DNA of 64,000 nt, taken from positions 744,001 through 808,000 of the forward strand of contig CABJBA010000001.1 in NCBI GenBank assembly GCA_902363735.1. Reading direction: 5' to 3'. The notes below the pieces were generated by a model. It was not told the origin of the DNA. It was given only the letters and a program-made list of their open reading frames with translations, and searched no databases. Positions within the stretch are counted from its first letter, which is position 1. The number at the start of each line of letters is the position of its first letter. Of this stretch, positions 25,182 to 34,223 are shown piece after piece. The translations under genes and the position numbers were made by a program. This stretch comes from Clostridiaceae bacterium. Its GTDB lineage: Bacteria; Bacillota; Clostridia; Lachnospirales; Lachnospiraceae.

Positions 25182-26642
25182 ATGAGCCAGCGCAATTTAA
25201 CTTTATTAACGGACCTTTATGAATTGACCATGATGCAGGGATACTTCAAAGAAAAGGATGCCAACGAGACCGTAATATTTGATGCCTTCTATCGCAGCAA
25301 TCCGGGTGGAAACGGGTATGCGATCTGCGCCGGCCTGGAGCAGGTCATTGAATACATCAAGGAACTTCGTTTTGAACAGGAAGATGTAGACTATTTAAGG
25401 TCAACCGGCTTATTTGGAGAGGATTTTCTGGAATATCTGCTCCGATTTAAATTTTCCGGTGACATATGGGCAATCCCGGAAGGAACCGTAGTATTTCCCC
25501 GTGAGCCTCTCGTTAAGGTTATTGCTCCTGTTATGGAAGCCCAGTTAATTGAAACTGCCCTGTTAAATATCATCAACCATCAAAGCCTGATCGCCACAAA
25601 GGCTGCCAGGGTCGTTTATGCAGCAGATGGAGACGGGGTCATGGAATTTGGCCTGCGCCGGGCTCAGGGGCCTGATGCAGGAATTTACGGAGCAAGAGCT
25701 GCCATGATTGCAGGATGCATCGGCACCTCCAATGTTCTTGCAGGAAAAATGTTCGGCGTTCCTATAAGAGGAACCCATGCTCATAGCTGGATCATGAGTT
25801 TTCCTGATGAGCTGACCGCTTTTCGCAAATACGCAAAGCTTTATCCCACCGCTTGTATTCTCTTGGTGGACACCTATGATACCTTAAAATCCGGCATTCC
25901 CAATGCTATTAAGGTATTTAAAGAAATGAGAGGTGCCGGTATTCCTCTTACATTTTACGGAATTCGCTTAGACAGCGGGGATTTGGCTTACCTTTCTAAA
26001 AAGGCCAAAAAGATGCTTGACGAAGCAGGTTTTACAGATGCCGTTATCTCTGCTTCCAATGACCTTGACGAAACTCTTATCAACAGCTTAAAGATCCAGG
26101 GAGCGACCATTAACTCCTGGGGAGTGGGAACCAACTTAATCACTTCCAAGGACTCCCCTTCCTTTGGGGGAGTATATAAGCTGGCTGCCATTATGGACAG
26201 AAAAGCAGGCCAGTTCATCCCGAAAATCAAGCTTTCCGAAAATGCGGAAAAGATTACAAATCCGGGTAACAAGGCCATCAAGCGGATTTACAACCGGGAA
26301 AGCGGAAAAATTATCGCAGATTTAATTTGCCTGGAAGGTGAAGTTTTCCGGGAAAGTAATTCTCTCCTTCTCTTTGATCCTATTGAGACATGGAAAAAGA
26401 CCCATCTGGCGCCTAATTCCTACACCATGAGAGATCTTCTTGTTCCTGTATTTAAAGGTGGTGCCTGTGTTTATTCTTCTCCAGCTGTTATGGATATCCG
26501 GGATTACTGTCAAAAGGAGTTAAATACTCTCTGGGATGAGTCCCGCCGCCTTGTCAACCCTCATGAGGTCCACGTAGATTTATCCAATGACCTATGGAAT
26601 ATGAAAAAGCAGCTTTTAGACAGTTATCACTTCAGTGACTGA
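25182..26642 (+). CDS. pncB: Nicotinate phosphoribosyltransferase
   Basis: 486 residues from ATG 25182, 9 bases after GGAG. It makes nicotinate mononucleotide from nicotinate and PRPP in NAD salvage. Family marks are LTLLTDLYELTMMQGYFKEK at the start, EFGLRRAQGPDAGIYGARAA, GTHAHSWIMSFPDELTAFRK with the conserved His, FYGIRLDSGDLAYLSKKAKK, and SWGVGTNLITSKDSPSFGGV. Full length. Monocistronic: own promoter and downstream terminator. Confidence 0.96.
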   Translation: MSQRNLTLLTDLYELTMMQGYFKEKDANETVIFDAFYRSNPGGNGYAICAGLEQVIEYIKELRFEQEDVDYLRSTGLFGEDFLEYLLRFKFSGDIWAIPEGTVVFPREPLVKVIAPVMEAQLIETALLNIINHQSLIATKAARVVYAADGDGVMEFGLRRAQGPDAGIYGARAAMIAGCIGTSNVLAGKMFGVPIRGTHAHSWIMSFPDELTAFRKYAKLYPTACILLVDTYDTLKSGIPNAIKVFKEMRGAGIPLTFYGIRLDSGDLAYLSKKAKKMLDEAGFTDAVISASNDLDETLINSLKIQGATINSWGVGTNLITSKDSPSFGGVYKLAAIMDRKAGQFIPKIKLSENAEKITNPGNKAIKRIYNRESGKIIADLICLEGEVFRESNSLLLFDPIETWKKTHLAPNSYTMRDLLVPVFKGGACVYSSPAVMDIRDYCQKELNTLWDESRRLVNPHEVHVDLSNDLWNMKKQLLDSYHFSD

Positions 26643-26693
26643 CAGAAACCGGATCTTTTCATGTTCACATTCTGGTCACAATATTGTTACAGG

Positions 26694-26829
26694 CTGGTCA
26701 AATTTTCTTCATATTTAGAGATTATACTTAAACCATCGAGAAAAGATGTTGCCAACATACTTTGAGATAAAAAAATTTTTTTCATAATTGCCGGTGTCCT
26801 CTGGAGGGATACCGGCTCCTCCCTTTTTA
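26694..26829 (+). ncRNA. Candidate small RNA downstream of pncB
   Basis: TGGTCAAATTTTCTTCATATTT is followed by TTATACT, then GAGAAAAGATGTTGCCAACAT (a short perfect hairpin) and the terminator at 26790-26829. The upstream block is almost repeated at 29165-29187, before another possible RNA. Promoter and hairpin are visible; function is unknown. Confidence 0.35.
26790..26829 (+). terminator. Terminator downstream of pncB
   Basis: GCCGGTGTCC, loop, GGGATACCGGC, then TCCTCCCTTTTT. Confidence 0.75.
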
Positions 26830-26850
26830 TGGGAGAATAAGTAATTTATC

Positions 26851-27033
26851 TTACATCTGCTTTTTGACTACTGAATACTCATTGCCAAATCGGAAATGAG
26901 GGCAGATATAATGGGAATTGCCTAAAAAACCCATCAGTTCATCTTCATCTAAATTAATCTCACACTCGTAGTATTCATACTCTTCATTATAATTATAGTA
27001 AATACAGTCTTCACAACTGTTCTTTCCTGCCAT
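26851..27033 (-). CDS. DUF6472-family small cysteine protein
   Basis: 60 residues from ATG 27033 (AAAGGAGG 6 bases upstream). It reads MAGKNSCEDCIYYNYNEEYE, YECEINLDEDELMGFL and ends CPHFRFGNEYSVVKKQM. The four cysteines (C..C..., C, C) suggest a small metal site. Widely seen in Lachnospiraceae, function unknown. It starts 2 bases after the acyltransferase stop, so the two are co-transcribed. Confidence 0.85.
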   Translation of the reverse strand: MAGKNSCEDCIYYNYNEEYEYYECEINLDEDELMGFLGNSHYICPHFRFGNEYSVVKKQM

Positions 27034-27034
27034 G

Positions 27035-28102
27035 TCAGCTCCTCCTTTCCCTGTCTTTCCTTCCAAAAACTCCTCCTGCCGCCCATTTTAAAGATCTTAT
27101 AACAGTGCTGTCAAGAATCCAGGCTGCTGTTAGAGAAATCAAAAATGTGATAATTGTTTCAATGAGAATTTTAGGAACATAATAATGGCGGATAACGGTC
27201 TTTTCTACCAACACTCTGGTAAACTGTCCCAAAACCAGATAATGAATCAAGTAAATGGAATAGCTGTAACGGCTGATAAAGCCAGCAAGCCGGGTGATAG
27301 CAGGGAACCGGACCTTTCCATAAGTTTCAAAAAGTACAAAAACAGACAATGCCATTGCCATCATGGAAGGAGCCATGTCGTGTATTCCCGGTGTAAAATC
27401 AGGAGTAACAATTTTCTGGAACATGGTTACTCCAAAACCTGTAATCCCCAGCAGGGCCAAGGGCAGACAGGCACTTCCCTCATAAAGCCGCTTCCAGCCA
27501 TAACCCAGCATGAAATAAATGAGCCAGCCTTTAAATATGACATACTGAAGGCTCTCTCCCACCTCCAGTCCCAAAGAAGGAAGGTAGGTGCAAAACGCCT
27601 GAACAATCACCATCAGAATCAGAAACAGCTTTAACTCCTTATCGCTCATGGCATTTACCATCCGAGACAGAAAAGGCGTACAAAGATACAGGGATATTAT
27701 CACATACATAAACCACATGTGGGGAGCCATGGGTATGGTTCCAGTTACAAGTTCCTTTGCAAACAAGGATAAATGCTCAATAATTCCTGTTTTCTCCTGG
27801 CTCAGATATATGTTGTAATACCAGTAATAAATTCCGCTGTAACACACAAAGGGAAGGATAATAGACTGAAACCGCTTTTTATAAAATAAAAGAATATTCT
27901 CTGTTCCTGATTTTAAAAAGAACATACCGCTGATCATGAAAAAAATACCCACAAAGGACAGGAGTACAGGCATGAGGGCCGCAGAAAACAGCCATTGCAT
28001 GGGATTTTGAGTTTCTGGGGGAATAGCATGAACCATAATAATTGCAAAAGCTGCCAGGGTTCTTAAATAATCATATTGAATTTCCCGTTTTTTCAGTTCC
28101 AT
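27035..28102 (-). CDS. Acyltransferase family 3 membrane protein
   Basis: 355 residues, GGGAG 8 bases before ATG 28102, with about ten hydrophobic segments. Family signature at the N-terminus: REIQYDYLRTLAAFAIIMVH with the catalytic-type His. FFMISGMFF-like SGMFFLKSG and a C-terminal YSIYLIHYLVLG follow. These enzymes O-acetylate extracytoplasmic sugars such as cell-wall or exopolysaccharide. The substrate is not predictable; operon with the DUF6472 gene. Confidence 0.88.
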   Translation of the reverse strand: MELKKREIQYDYLRTLAAFAIIMVHAIPPETQNPMQWLFSAALMPVLLSFVGIFFMISGMFFLKSGTENILLFYKKRFQSIILPFVCYSGIYYWYYNIYLSQEKTGIIEHLSLFAKELVTGTIPMAPHMWFMYVIISLYLCTPFLSRMVNAMSDKELKLFLILMVIVQAFCTYLPSLGLEVGESLQYVIFKGWLIYFMLGYGWKRLYEGSACLPLALLGITGFGVTMFQKIVTPDFTPGIHDMAPSMMAMALSVFVLFETYGKVRFPAITRLAGFISRYSYSIYLIHYLVLGQFTRVLVEKTVIRHYYVPKILIETIITFLISLTAAWILDSTVIRSLKWAAGGVFGRKDRERRS

Positions 28103-28255
28103 TTTACCATCTCCCTTCTGCTTATGGAGAAGTATATCATAAGACCTTTGTTTTTGACAATTATGGCTGTATATTATTTTTATTTTGTAAAAAAGAAGTA
28201 GACAAATGGTATTTCCTGTGATATCATAATGAAGTTGTCAGAGATGACAAAGAAA

Positions 28256-28327
28256 GGCCTATTGGTCAAGCGGTTAAGACACCGCCCTCTCACGGCGGAA
28301 ACCCGGGTTCGATTCCCGGATAGGTCA
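28256..28327 (+). tRNA. tRNA-Glu (anticodon CTC)
   Basis: 72 bases. Acceptor GGCCTAT pairs with ATAGGTC, D-arm contains GGTCAAGCGGTTAAGAC, anticodon stem CCGCC/GGCGG holds the loop CTCTCAC with anticodon CTC, and the T-arm is CCGGGTTCGATTCCCGG. No CCA is encoded; a terminator follows directly. Confidence 0.97.
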
Positions 28328-28333
28328 TAAAAT

Positions 28334-28370
28334 AAAAACCTGATTTCTTCATTGAAATCAGGTTTTTTTT
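28334..28370. terminator. Terminator after tRNA-Glu
   Basis: AAAACCTGATTTC, loop TTCATT, GAAATCAGGTTTTTTTT. A perfect stem with A- and T-runs, also able to end the minus-strand DUF3793 gene. Confidence 0.9.
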
Positions 28371-28373
28371 CTT

Positions 28374-28928
28374 TTATGCTGCCACAGTAAGCTGTATAAC
28401 ACTTCTTCCATCATTCCAGAGCCGGGAATAAACTGCCCTGCATTTCTGGTATCTTGCAAAAGTTTTTCTTGCCTCACACTCATTGCAGTATACTTTCCAG
28501 CAGCCCAGGCATTTACAGTTTTTTCCTGCATTCTGAATAAAGCCTACCACATCGCCCAGAGGATATCCAAGGAATATGCCAATCTCATGAGGAAATGCCC
28601 CATCTTCTCCCAGTCTCTCTTTCAGCCTGTTCAGCCCATAGTCCACATCCATGTGCCCATATCCGTATTTACTGAGAAAACGTCTCACAGCTGGACGGTT
28701 TAACTCTGCCTGCAGGCGGGATCTGCGGAATACATAGATAAGGGCCTTGTTTTCCTTTTTAAACAATACCCGCAGAAAAATTCCCTTTTTCCCAAGGAGT
28801 GCGTTAAGCTCTGTGAGCTGGTTTTCCAATTCTTCTTCTGACGAAAAGGAATGATTAAACAAATTTGCCGTCTTCAGTGAGGCCAGTGTGGGGGAGCAAT
28901 ATTCAATCAATTTCCTTTCAAGTGACAT
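28374..28928 (-). CDS. DUF3793 family protein
   Basis: 184 residues. N-terminal LIEYCSPTLASLKTANLFNH, middle FLRVLFKKENKALIYVFRRS, then PHEIGIFLGYPLGDVVGFIQ with a Cys-rich CKCLGCWKVYCNECEARKTF, all typical of DUF3793 proteins of Clostridia. The cysteines may bind metal. It is often found near iron or flavodoxin genes; nothing of the kind is adjacent here, so the role is open. Confidence 0.88.
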   Translation of the reverse strand: MSLERKLIEYCSPTLASLKTANLFNHSFSSEEELENQLTELNALLGKKGIFLRVLFKKENKALIYVFRRSRLQAELNRPAVRRFLSKYGYGHMDVDYGLNRLKERLGEDGAFPHEIGIFLGYPLGDVVGFIQNAGKNCKCLGCWKVYCNECEARKTFARYQKCRAVYSRLWNDGRSVIQLTVAA

Positions 28929-29164
28929 ATCTTTACCTCCATAATTCTGGTTTGCTTTTATGATTTATGTTTGAAAGCTGTTTACTTGCTCAAAGTTAGC
29001 CAAAACTAACTAAATATAGAAATACCATATTTTATGTGAATAATCAATCCCTGTTTCTCTTATTGATAATTTACTATTATTAGGATAGTATCCTCAATAT
29101 TTATATAGTTACAATTCCAATTTTTGTCACATTTTCTTCATTGATTTTATGCTTTATTTAGAAC

Positions 29165-29310
29165 CTGGTCAAAATTCCTTCATATTTCACCGGTATAATC
29201 ATATCATAAACATAGAGAAACCCACTAGGCGGTCAGAGCGCTACTATACATATGTTTCCTCTAAGTCGGCGGAGTTGTCCTGAATGACTTCTCTGTCGGC
29301 TCAACCTAAT
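29165..29310 (+). ncRNA. Candidate structured RNA with promoter
   Basis: TGGTCAAAATTCCTTCATATTT is followed by TATAAT (29194), then two hairpins. AGAGAAAC (29214) pairs with GTTTCCTCT (29254), and AGTCGGCGGAG (29264) pairs with CTCTGTCGGCT (to 29301) with an inner GTC/GAC. The upstream block recurs near 26696. No riboswitch family was recognised, and no plus-strand gene follows, so a trans-acting RNA is likelier than a riboswitch. Confidence 0.4.
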
Positions 29311-29341
29311 AAATCTGCTGGCATTTTACATTCCAGATACG

Positions 29342-29381
29342 AAAAAACAGGCAGTCCCATGAATTTGGAACTGCCTGTTTG
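29342..29381 (-). terminator. Terminator of the ribose-type ABC operon
   Basis: Minus strand AAACAGGCAGTTCC, loop, GGGACTGCCTGTTTTTTC. Begins 6 bases after the permease stop. Confidence 0.9.
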
Positions 29382-29386
29382 AAGTT

Positions 29387-30385
29387 TTAAGATTTCTTTT
29401 TCTTTACCGTATCAATGTATACAGCAAGCAATATGACAAGGCCTTTTACAATGAGCTGGTAATAGTATGGTATTTTTAAGAGATTCATGCCGTTGTTTAA
29501 AATACCGATTACCAATGCACCCAGCATAACACCGCCGATGGTGCCCACGCCTCCGCTGAAGCTTGTTCCTCCCACTACGGTAGCTGCCACAGCATCTCCC
29601 TCATAGCCAACGCCTACGGTAGGCTGACCGGAGTACATCCGGGCTGCCAGAATGATTCCGGCAACGGCTGCCAGGATGCCGCAGATCACATAGACAGCCA
29701 GCTGGATATTCTTTACATTAATTCCGGAATAAATGGCTGCTTCTTTATTCCCTCCGGTGGCATACATATGGCGTCCGAACTTGGTTTTATTCAATATTAT
29801 GGAGGCAATAATGGCAATTACAATCATAATAATAACCGGAACAGGTACATTAAGAAAATATCCGTTTCCTATGTAATTCAGCACCTTATCTGTGGAAGTA
29901 ATTGGCTTTCCCTCTGTGATAACATAAGCAATTCCCCTTATACTTAACTGGGTAGCCAAAGTTACAATAAAGGGAGGCATGCCGGTTCTGGAAATTACAA
30001 ATCCATTGGCAAGCCCTGCAAGGGCTCCTAAAATAATGCCGCACAAAATTGCAACCCACACATTAACACCAAAAGAACTGGACATTGCTACTGCCAACAC
30101 ACCGCTCATCGCTACAGTAGAACCGACGGACAAATCCACGCCGATGGTAATTAATGTATAGGTGATACCAATGGCAAGTATTGCATTGATGGATACCTGG
30201 CGAAGAACATTTACAAGGTTGTCCATATTTAAAAATGCCGGTGACAGAATGGCTAAACCAATGGACATAACAAGAAATGCTATAATCGTGGCTATGTTAC
30301 GTTTTATAAAGTTAACGCACGGCTTCAAAATCGGTACGTTCTGCGCACGGCTCTCAAGGCCGGTTAAAAAATTATTAGGGGCCAT
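29387..30385 (-). CDS. Ribose/galactose-type sugar ABC transporter permease
   Basis: 332 residues with about nine membrane helices, RbsC/XylH/AraH family. Family stretches: LAIGITYTLITIGVDLSVGS, AVAMSGVLAVAMSSSFGVNV, GRHMYATGGNKEAAIYSGIN (the EAA-like cytoplasmic loop), and GGVGTIGGVMLGALVIGILN. The start ATG overlaps the ATPase stop (TAATG). Last gene of a substrate-binding/ATPase/permease operon. The sugar is unknown; context of pseudo-SDR and ManD remnants suggests a sugar acid or related hexose. Confidence 0.93.
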   Translation of the reverse strand: MAPNNFLTGLESRAQNVPILKPCVNFIKRNIATIIAFLVMSIGLAILSPAFLNMDNLVNVLRQVSINAILAIGITYTLITIGVDLSVGSTVAMSGVLAVAMSSSFGVNVWVAILCGIILGALAGLANGFVISRTGMPPFIVTLATQLSIRGIAYVITEGKPITSTDKVLNYIGNGYFLNVPVPVIIMIVIAIIASIILNKTKFGRHMYATGGNKEAAIYSGINVKNIQLAVYVICGILAAVAGIILAARMYSGQPTVGVGYEGDAVAATVVGGTSFSGGVGTIGGVMLGALVIGILNNGMNLLKIPYYYQLIVKGLVILLAVYIDTVKKKKS

Positions 30386-31881
30386 TATTTCTTTCCTCCT
30401 GTTGCATAAAACATAATATTGGTCTGTGAGATATCATCTGTCTTGGAATCCAGTATTTTCACCAGCTTTCCTTCATGCATAACAGCAATGCGGCTGCTCA
30501 TATTAATGACCTCCGGCAGGTCAGATGATATCATAATTACTGCAACACCTTGTTTTGCTATTTCGTTGATTACTCCATAAATTTCAGCCTTTGCACCTAC
30601 ATCCACACCTCTGGTTGGCTCATCCAGAATCAGTACCTTAGGCTTGGTTGCCAGCCATTTTGCAATAACCACCTTCTGCTGGTTCCCGCCGCTTAGATTC
30701 TTAATTATCTGCATGGTATTAGGTGTTTTAATAGAAAGCAGCTTAATATTTTCTTCTACAAACTTTTCTTCAGCCTTGGTATTCTCAACAATTCCATGAA
30801 TGAACTTATCCAGGACAGATATGGACATGTTGAATTTAACGGTCTGGGCTAAGATCAGCCCTTCTTTTTTTCTGTCTTCCGGCACCAGGGAAATTCCCCG
30901 TTCTATTGCCTCTTTACTATTTCTTGCAGTGACCTTCACCCCGTCTAAAAGAACGGTTCCTGAGTCAAGTCTGTCAATTCCGAATATGGCTCGGGCAAGC
31001 TCTGTTCTTCTTGCCCCCACCAATCCGGATATTCCAAATACTTCCCCTTTTCTTACGGTAAAACTGACGTCTTTTAAATATTTATTCTTTAAATTCTTTA
31101 CTTCAAATATATCTGTAGTTCCATACTGAATCTCACCTGCATATAAATCGGTCAGTTCCCTGCCCACCATCATTTTGATAATGTCATCGGGATTGGTTTC
31201 TCCGATAGCCTTGGTTCCAATGTATTTACTGTCACGGAATACAGTTACCATATCCGCTATGTGAAACACCTCATTCATACGGTGGGAAACATAGATGATT
31301 GCAACTCCTCTGCTCTTTAACCGTTCAATAGCGGCAAATAAACTGTCTACCTCTTTATCTGTTAAAGAGGCGGTGGGTTCATCCATGACAATGATTTTAG
31401 GATTTTTGGAAACAGCCCTTACGATTTCAACCATCTGCATCTGGGCGATACTTAAGGTTCCCACCAGTCTGTTGGGATCCAGGCCTTCCAGATTCATTTC
31501 CTTTAGAATCTCTTCTGCCTGTTTCACCGTCTTTCTGCCGCTGTATAAGCCTGTCTTTCCCTCCGGCTCTCTCCCCAGGTAAATATTTTCTGCTATGGTC
31601 ATGCTGTTTACCAGACTGATTTCCTGGTGAATAATACTGATTCCAAGCTGCTCTGCCTGTATAACCGAATTAATCTGCTCTTTCTTTCCCTCAATGAATA
31701 TCTCACCTTCTTCAGCATGGTAGATACCGCCAAGAACCTTGATCAGTGTAGATTTTCCCGCACCATTTTCCCCCATCAAGGCGTGAACCTCTCCTTTTTT
31801 CACCTTCAGTTCCGCCTTGTTCAATGCAACGACTCCAGGAAAGCTTTTACAGATATTCCGCATATCCAATACATATTCCAT
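30385..31881 (-). CDS. Sugar ABC transporter ATP-binding protein (duplicated ABC)
   Basis: 498 residues, two fused ABC domains as in RbsA/MglA. First: Walker A GENGAGKSTLIK, signature LSIAQMQMVEIVRA, Walker B IIVMDEPTASLT. Second: Walker A degenerate (GISGLVGARRTELARAIFG, as is usual for this family), signature LSGGNQQKVVIAKW, Walker B VLILDEPTRGVD. Lies between the binding protein and the permease of one operon. Powers import of the sugar bound by the upstream lipoprotein. Confidence 0.95.
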   Translation of the reverse strand: MEYVLDMRNICKSFPGVVALNKAELKVKKGEVHALMGENGAGKSTLIKVLGGIYHAEEGEIFIEGKKEQINSVIQAEQLGISIIHQEISLVNSMTIAENIYLGREPEGKTGLYSGRKTVKQAEEILKEMNLEGLDPNRLVGTLSIAQMQMVEIVRAVSKNPKIIVMDEPTASLTDKEVDSLFAAIERLKSRGVAIIYVSHRMNEVFHIADMVTVFRDSKYIGTKAIGETNPDDIIKMMVGRELTDLYAGEIQYGTTDIFEVKNLKNKYLKDVSFTVRKGEVFGISGLVGARRTELARAIFGIDRLDSGTVLLDGVKVTARNSKEAIERGISLVPEDRKKEGLILAQTVKFNMSISVLDKFIHGIVENTKAEEKFVEENIKLLSIKTPNTMQIIKNLSGGNQQKVVIAKWLATKPKVLILDEPTRGVDVGAKAEIYGVINEIAKQGVAVIMISSDLPEVINMSSRIAVMHEGKLVKILDSKTDDISQTNIMFYATGGKK

Positions 31882-31906
31882 TTGCGCATTTCCTTCCTAA
31901 TAAAAA

Positions 31907-32899
31907 TTACTTGCTTACATTTTCACTGGTTATGAGTTCAACTGGAATCAGAATAAGCTTTTCTACCGTCTCTCCATTCATCAGTTTATAAGCAGTCTCA
32001 ACTGCCTGTATTCCGATTTCACTTGGAAACTGTGCGGCAGTTCCTTCCATCTTCTTATCAATGACCATTTGTTTTCCCTGTTCAGAACCGTCTACACCGT
32101 ACACCAGAACATCTCCGATTTTATTTGCACTTTCAATAGCTGCAATACAGCCAATGGCAGCTGGATCATTAAATGCAAATACACCTTTAATATCAGGATT
32201 AGCCTGAAGCATGTTCTCCATAACAGGCAGGGAGGCCTCGATCTGTCCTAACCCATCCTGTCGGTTTACAATCTTCATATCAGGATAATCTGAGATAAAA
32301 TCTTCAAATCCGGCCACACGATCTACTCCCGCACGGGAAATGGAGCTTTCATAGATGACTATTTCTCCTTTTCCATCCAGCTTTTTCACCATATCTTCTG
32401 CGCTGAGCTTTCCTGCATTATAGTTATCAGAGCAAACTACAGAGGAAGCAATCTCCATATCAGCTTCAGGTATGTTCTGGTCAATGACAACTGCATATAC
32501 CCCGGCCCGCTCGCAGGCTTCCAGCATACCTCTTGTGCCCTGCCAATCCACGGGGCTGATCAGGATAACATTGCAGCCCTGCTGAATCAAGTCTTCCACA
32601 TCATTGATCTGCTTGGCCTGGTTCTGCTGTGCATCTGTAAAGATGACCTCATCTCCTTCTTTAACCGCACTTTCTATGGAAGCAGCCACCTCTAAATTAT
32701 ATGGGTTTGTATTTGCTTTCTGAGATACACCGATCACTATTTTTTTATCAGAAGCGTCTTTACTTCCCTCTGCATTTCCCCCGGCACTTTCTGCAGATGT
32801 CTGCACGGTCTCTTTCTTTTCTCCATCTGAGCAGCCCGTCATAACTCCCAATACCAATGCCATACACATTCCAGCTAAAACTAATTTACTTTTTTTCAT
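31907..32899 (-). CDS. Sugar ABC transporter substrate-binding lipoprotein (RbsB-like)
   Basis: 330 residues from ATG 32899, 9 bases after GGAG; longer frames back to 33079 are out of the remnant gene upstream. Lipoprotein signal KLVLAGMCMALVLGVMTGCS (lipobox TGC). Type I periplasmic fold: KIVIGVSQKANTNPYNLEVA, VEDLIQQGCNVILISPVDW, GKGEIVIYESSISRAGVDR and AFNDPAAIGCIAAIESANK. Outer-face receptor for the ATPase and permease downstream. The substrate cannot be fixed from sequence. Confidence 0.93.
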   Translation of the reverse strand: MKKSKLVLAGMCMALVLGVMTGCSDGEKKETVQTSAESAGGNAEGSKDASDKKIVIGVSQKANTNPYNLEVAASIESAVKEGDEVIFTDAQQNQAKQINDVEDLIQQGCNVILISPVDWQGTRGMLEACERAGVYAVVIDQNIPEADMEIASSVVCSDNYNAGKLSAEDMVKKLDGKGEIVIYESSISRAGVDRVAGFEDFISDYPDMKIVNRQDGLGQIEASLPVMENMLQANPDIKGVFAFNDPAAIGCIAAIESANKIGDVLVYGVDGSEQGKQMVIDKKMEGTAAQFPSEIGIQAVETAYKLMNGETVEKLILIPVELITSENVSK

Positions 32900-32915
32900 C
32901 CCTTTTTTCTCCTTT

Positions 32916-33167
32916 TTATTTAATGAGGCAACCACCGTCAACCGGTAACATTGCACCGCTGATATAATCACTTGCAGAGGATCCCAGAAATATAGCGGCC
33001 CCCTTGATGTCGTCAGATTTTCCCCAGCGTCCCATGGGGATTCTGGCGGAAATCTGCACATTTCGTTCTTTGTTTTCAATGATTTTTGTATTCATATCTG
33101 TTGCCATATAGCCTGGATCAATTTCATTGATGCAGATACCACGGATGGTACTGAATGAAGACTGCAT
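32916..33167 (-). pseudogene. C-terminal fragment of a KduD-like SDR
   Basis: The 84-residue frame reads GICINEIDPGYMATDMNTKI, RIPMGRWGKSDDIKGAAIFL, GSSASDYISGAMLPVDGGCL, which aligns to the last third of KduD-type SDRs. The cofactor and catalytic parts (TGxxxGxG, YxxxK) are missing and no ribosome site is present. It lies upstream of the binding-protein gene, next to a ManD remnant. Confidence 0.8.
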
Positions 33168-33238
33168 CCAGGTTCACGCTCATAACTGTATCCCAATTTT
33201 CCATGGGAAAGTCCCCCTTTCTCAAGGTTTTTATGAAG

Positions 33239-33402
33239 TTCCATCCACTAATCTTGTCCGAGCCCATGTTGTAATTTCTTCTTTGCATGGATACTTCTTT
33301 GCTTCATCTATATTAATGTCACTTCCCAGTCCTGGCTTATTATTGGCATATACTTAACCATCTTAAACTCAGGAAAACCTGAAAACACACTTAATAAAGC
33401 CT
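33239..33402 (-). pseudogene. Decayed C-terminal remnant of a ManD-type dehydratase
   Basis: In minus-strand translation, pieces read NNKPGLGSDINIDEAKKYPC and TTWARTRLVDG, matching the ends of the two intact copies (GKPGLGVDINETEAAKYPC, TTWTQTRRRDG). A stop codon and frame loss lie upstream (FRFS then TGA). A third, dying copy of the module. Confidence 0.75.
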
Positions 33403-33421
33403 TACTGCTCTGTTTTCACAT

Positions 33422-34186
33422 TTACTTCACCAGATATCCGCCATCGACAGGAATGGTTGTTCCGTTTAAATAATCTGAGGCAGAAGAGGCCAGGAACAGC
33501 ACGGGTCCTTTTAAATCCTCAGGTGTTCCCCATCTTCCCGCCGGAATTCTGACTGTGCATTCATCCCTTCTGGACTGGTCCATATTGGAGCACATTTCTG
33601 TATCCATATATCCGGGGCAGATGCAGTTGATGTTAATATTGCGTCCTGCACAGTCTACTGCCAGACTTTTAGTCAGCTGGGATACTGCTCCCTTTGTAGC
33701 TGTATAAGCCGGAACTGTGGTTCCTCCGAACCAGGTCACCATAGAACCGATGTTAATGATCTTTCCACCAGACGGCTGGGCCAGCATCACCTTCAAAGCC
33801 TTCTGAATCATGATGAACACATGATTTAAATTGATATTAATAACCAGATCCCAGTCAGCCAGAGGGAATTCCTCAGGCAGATGCCTTCTTTGGATTCCTG
33901 CTGCCGGAATGAGTACATCCAGCTTTCCTTCAAGAATTTCCATAGACTTATTGAAAATCCGGTCAATATCATTTCTGTCTGCTAAATTTCCTGCCACGCC
34001 ATAGGCTTCATATCCCTTTTCCCTGTATTCAGCCACTACCTGATTCAGCTTCTCCTCCTGTACATCTACCAGAACCACCTTGCAGCCGGCTTCTAACAAT
34101 CCTTCTGCCATTCCCCTGGATAATCCCTGAGCTCCTCCTGTTACGATACAGTGCTTTCCCGTTACATCAAATTTACTGGATACCAT
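33422..34186 (-). CDS. SDR-family sugar-acid oxidoreductase, copy 1
   Basis: 254 residues, AAGGAGG 7 bases before ATG 34186. SDR with cofactor motif TGGAQGLSRG, catalytic Tyr/Lys in AYTATKGAVSQ and PGYMDTEM. The usual NNAG is PAAG (LIPAAGIQRRHL). It differs from copy 2 (36458) at 21 of 254 residues by my count. Follows ManD copy 1 by about 40 bases on the same strand, so the two make a dehydratase/oxidoreductase pair. KduD- or UxuB-like action on a keto-sugar acid is inferred. Confidence 0.88.
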   Translation of the reverse strand: MVSSKFDVTGKHCIVTGGAQGLSRGMAEGLLEAGCKVVLVDVQEEKLNQVVAEYREKGYEAYGVAGNLADRNDIDRIFNKSMEILEGKLDVLIPAAGIQRRHLPEEFPLADWDLVININLNHVFIMIQKALKVMLAQPSGGKIINIGSMVTWFGGTTVPAYTATKGAVSQLTKSLAVDCAGRNININCICPGYMDTEMCSNMDQSRRDECTVRIPAGRWGTPEDLKGPVLFLASSASDYLNGTTIPVDGGYLVK

Positions 34187-34223
34187 GATATTTCCTCCTT
34201 ATTTTTTATATTATTCTCAGTTA

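Larger units (their letters stand above)
28929..29386. other. Intergenic region with possible structured RNA
   Basis: 458 bases without a gene. The first ~230 bases are AT-rich and show nothing clear beyond GTCACATTTTCTTCAT at 29126. The candidate RNA and the terminator are listed separately. Confidence 0.5.
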
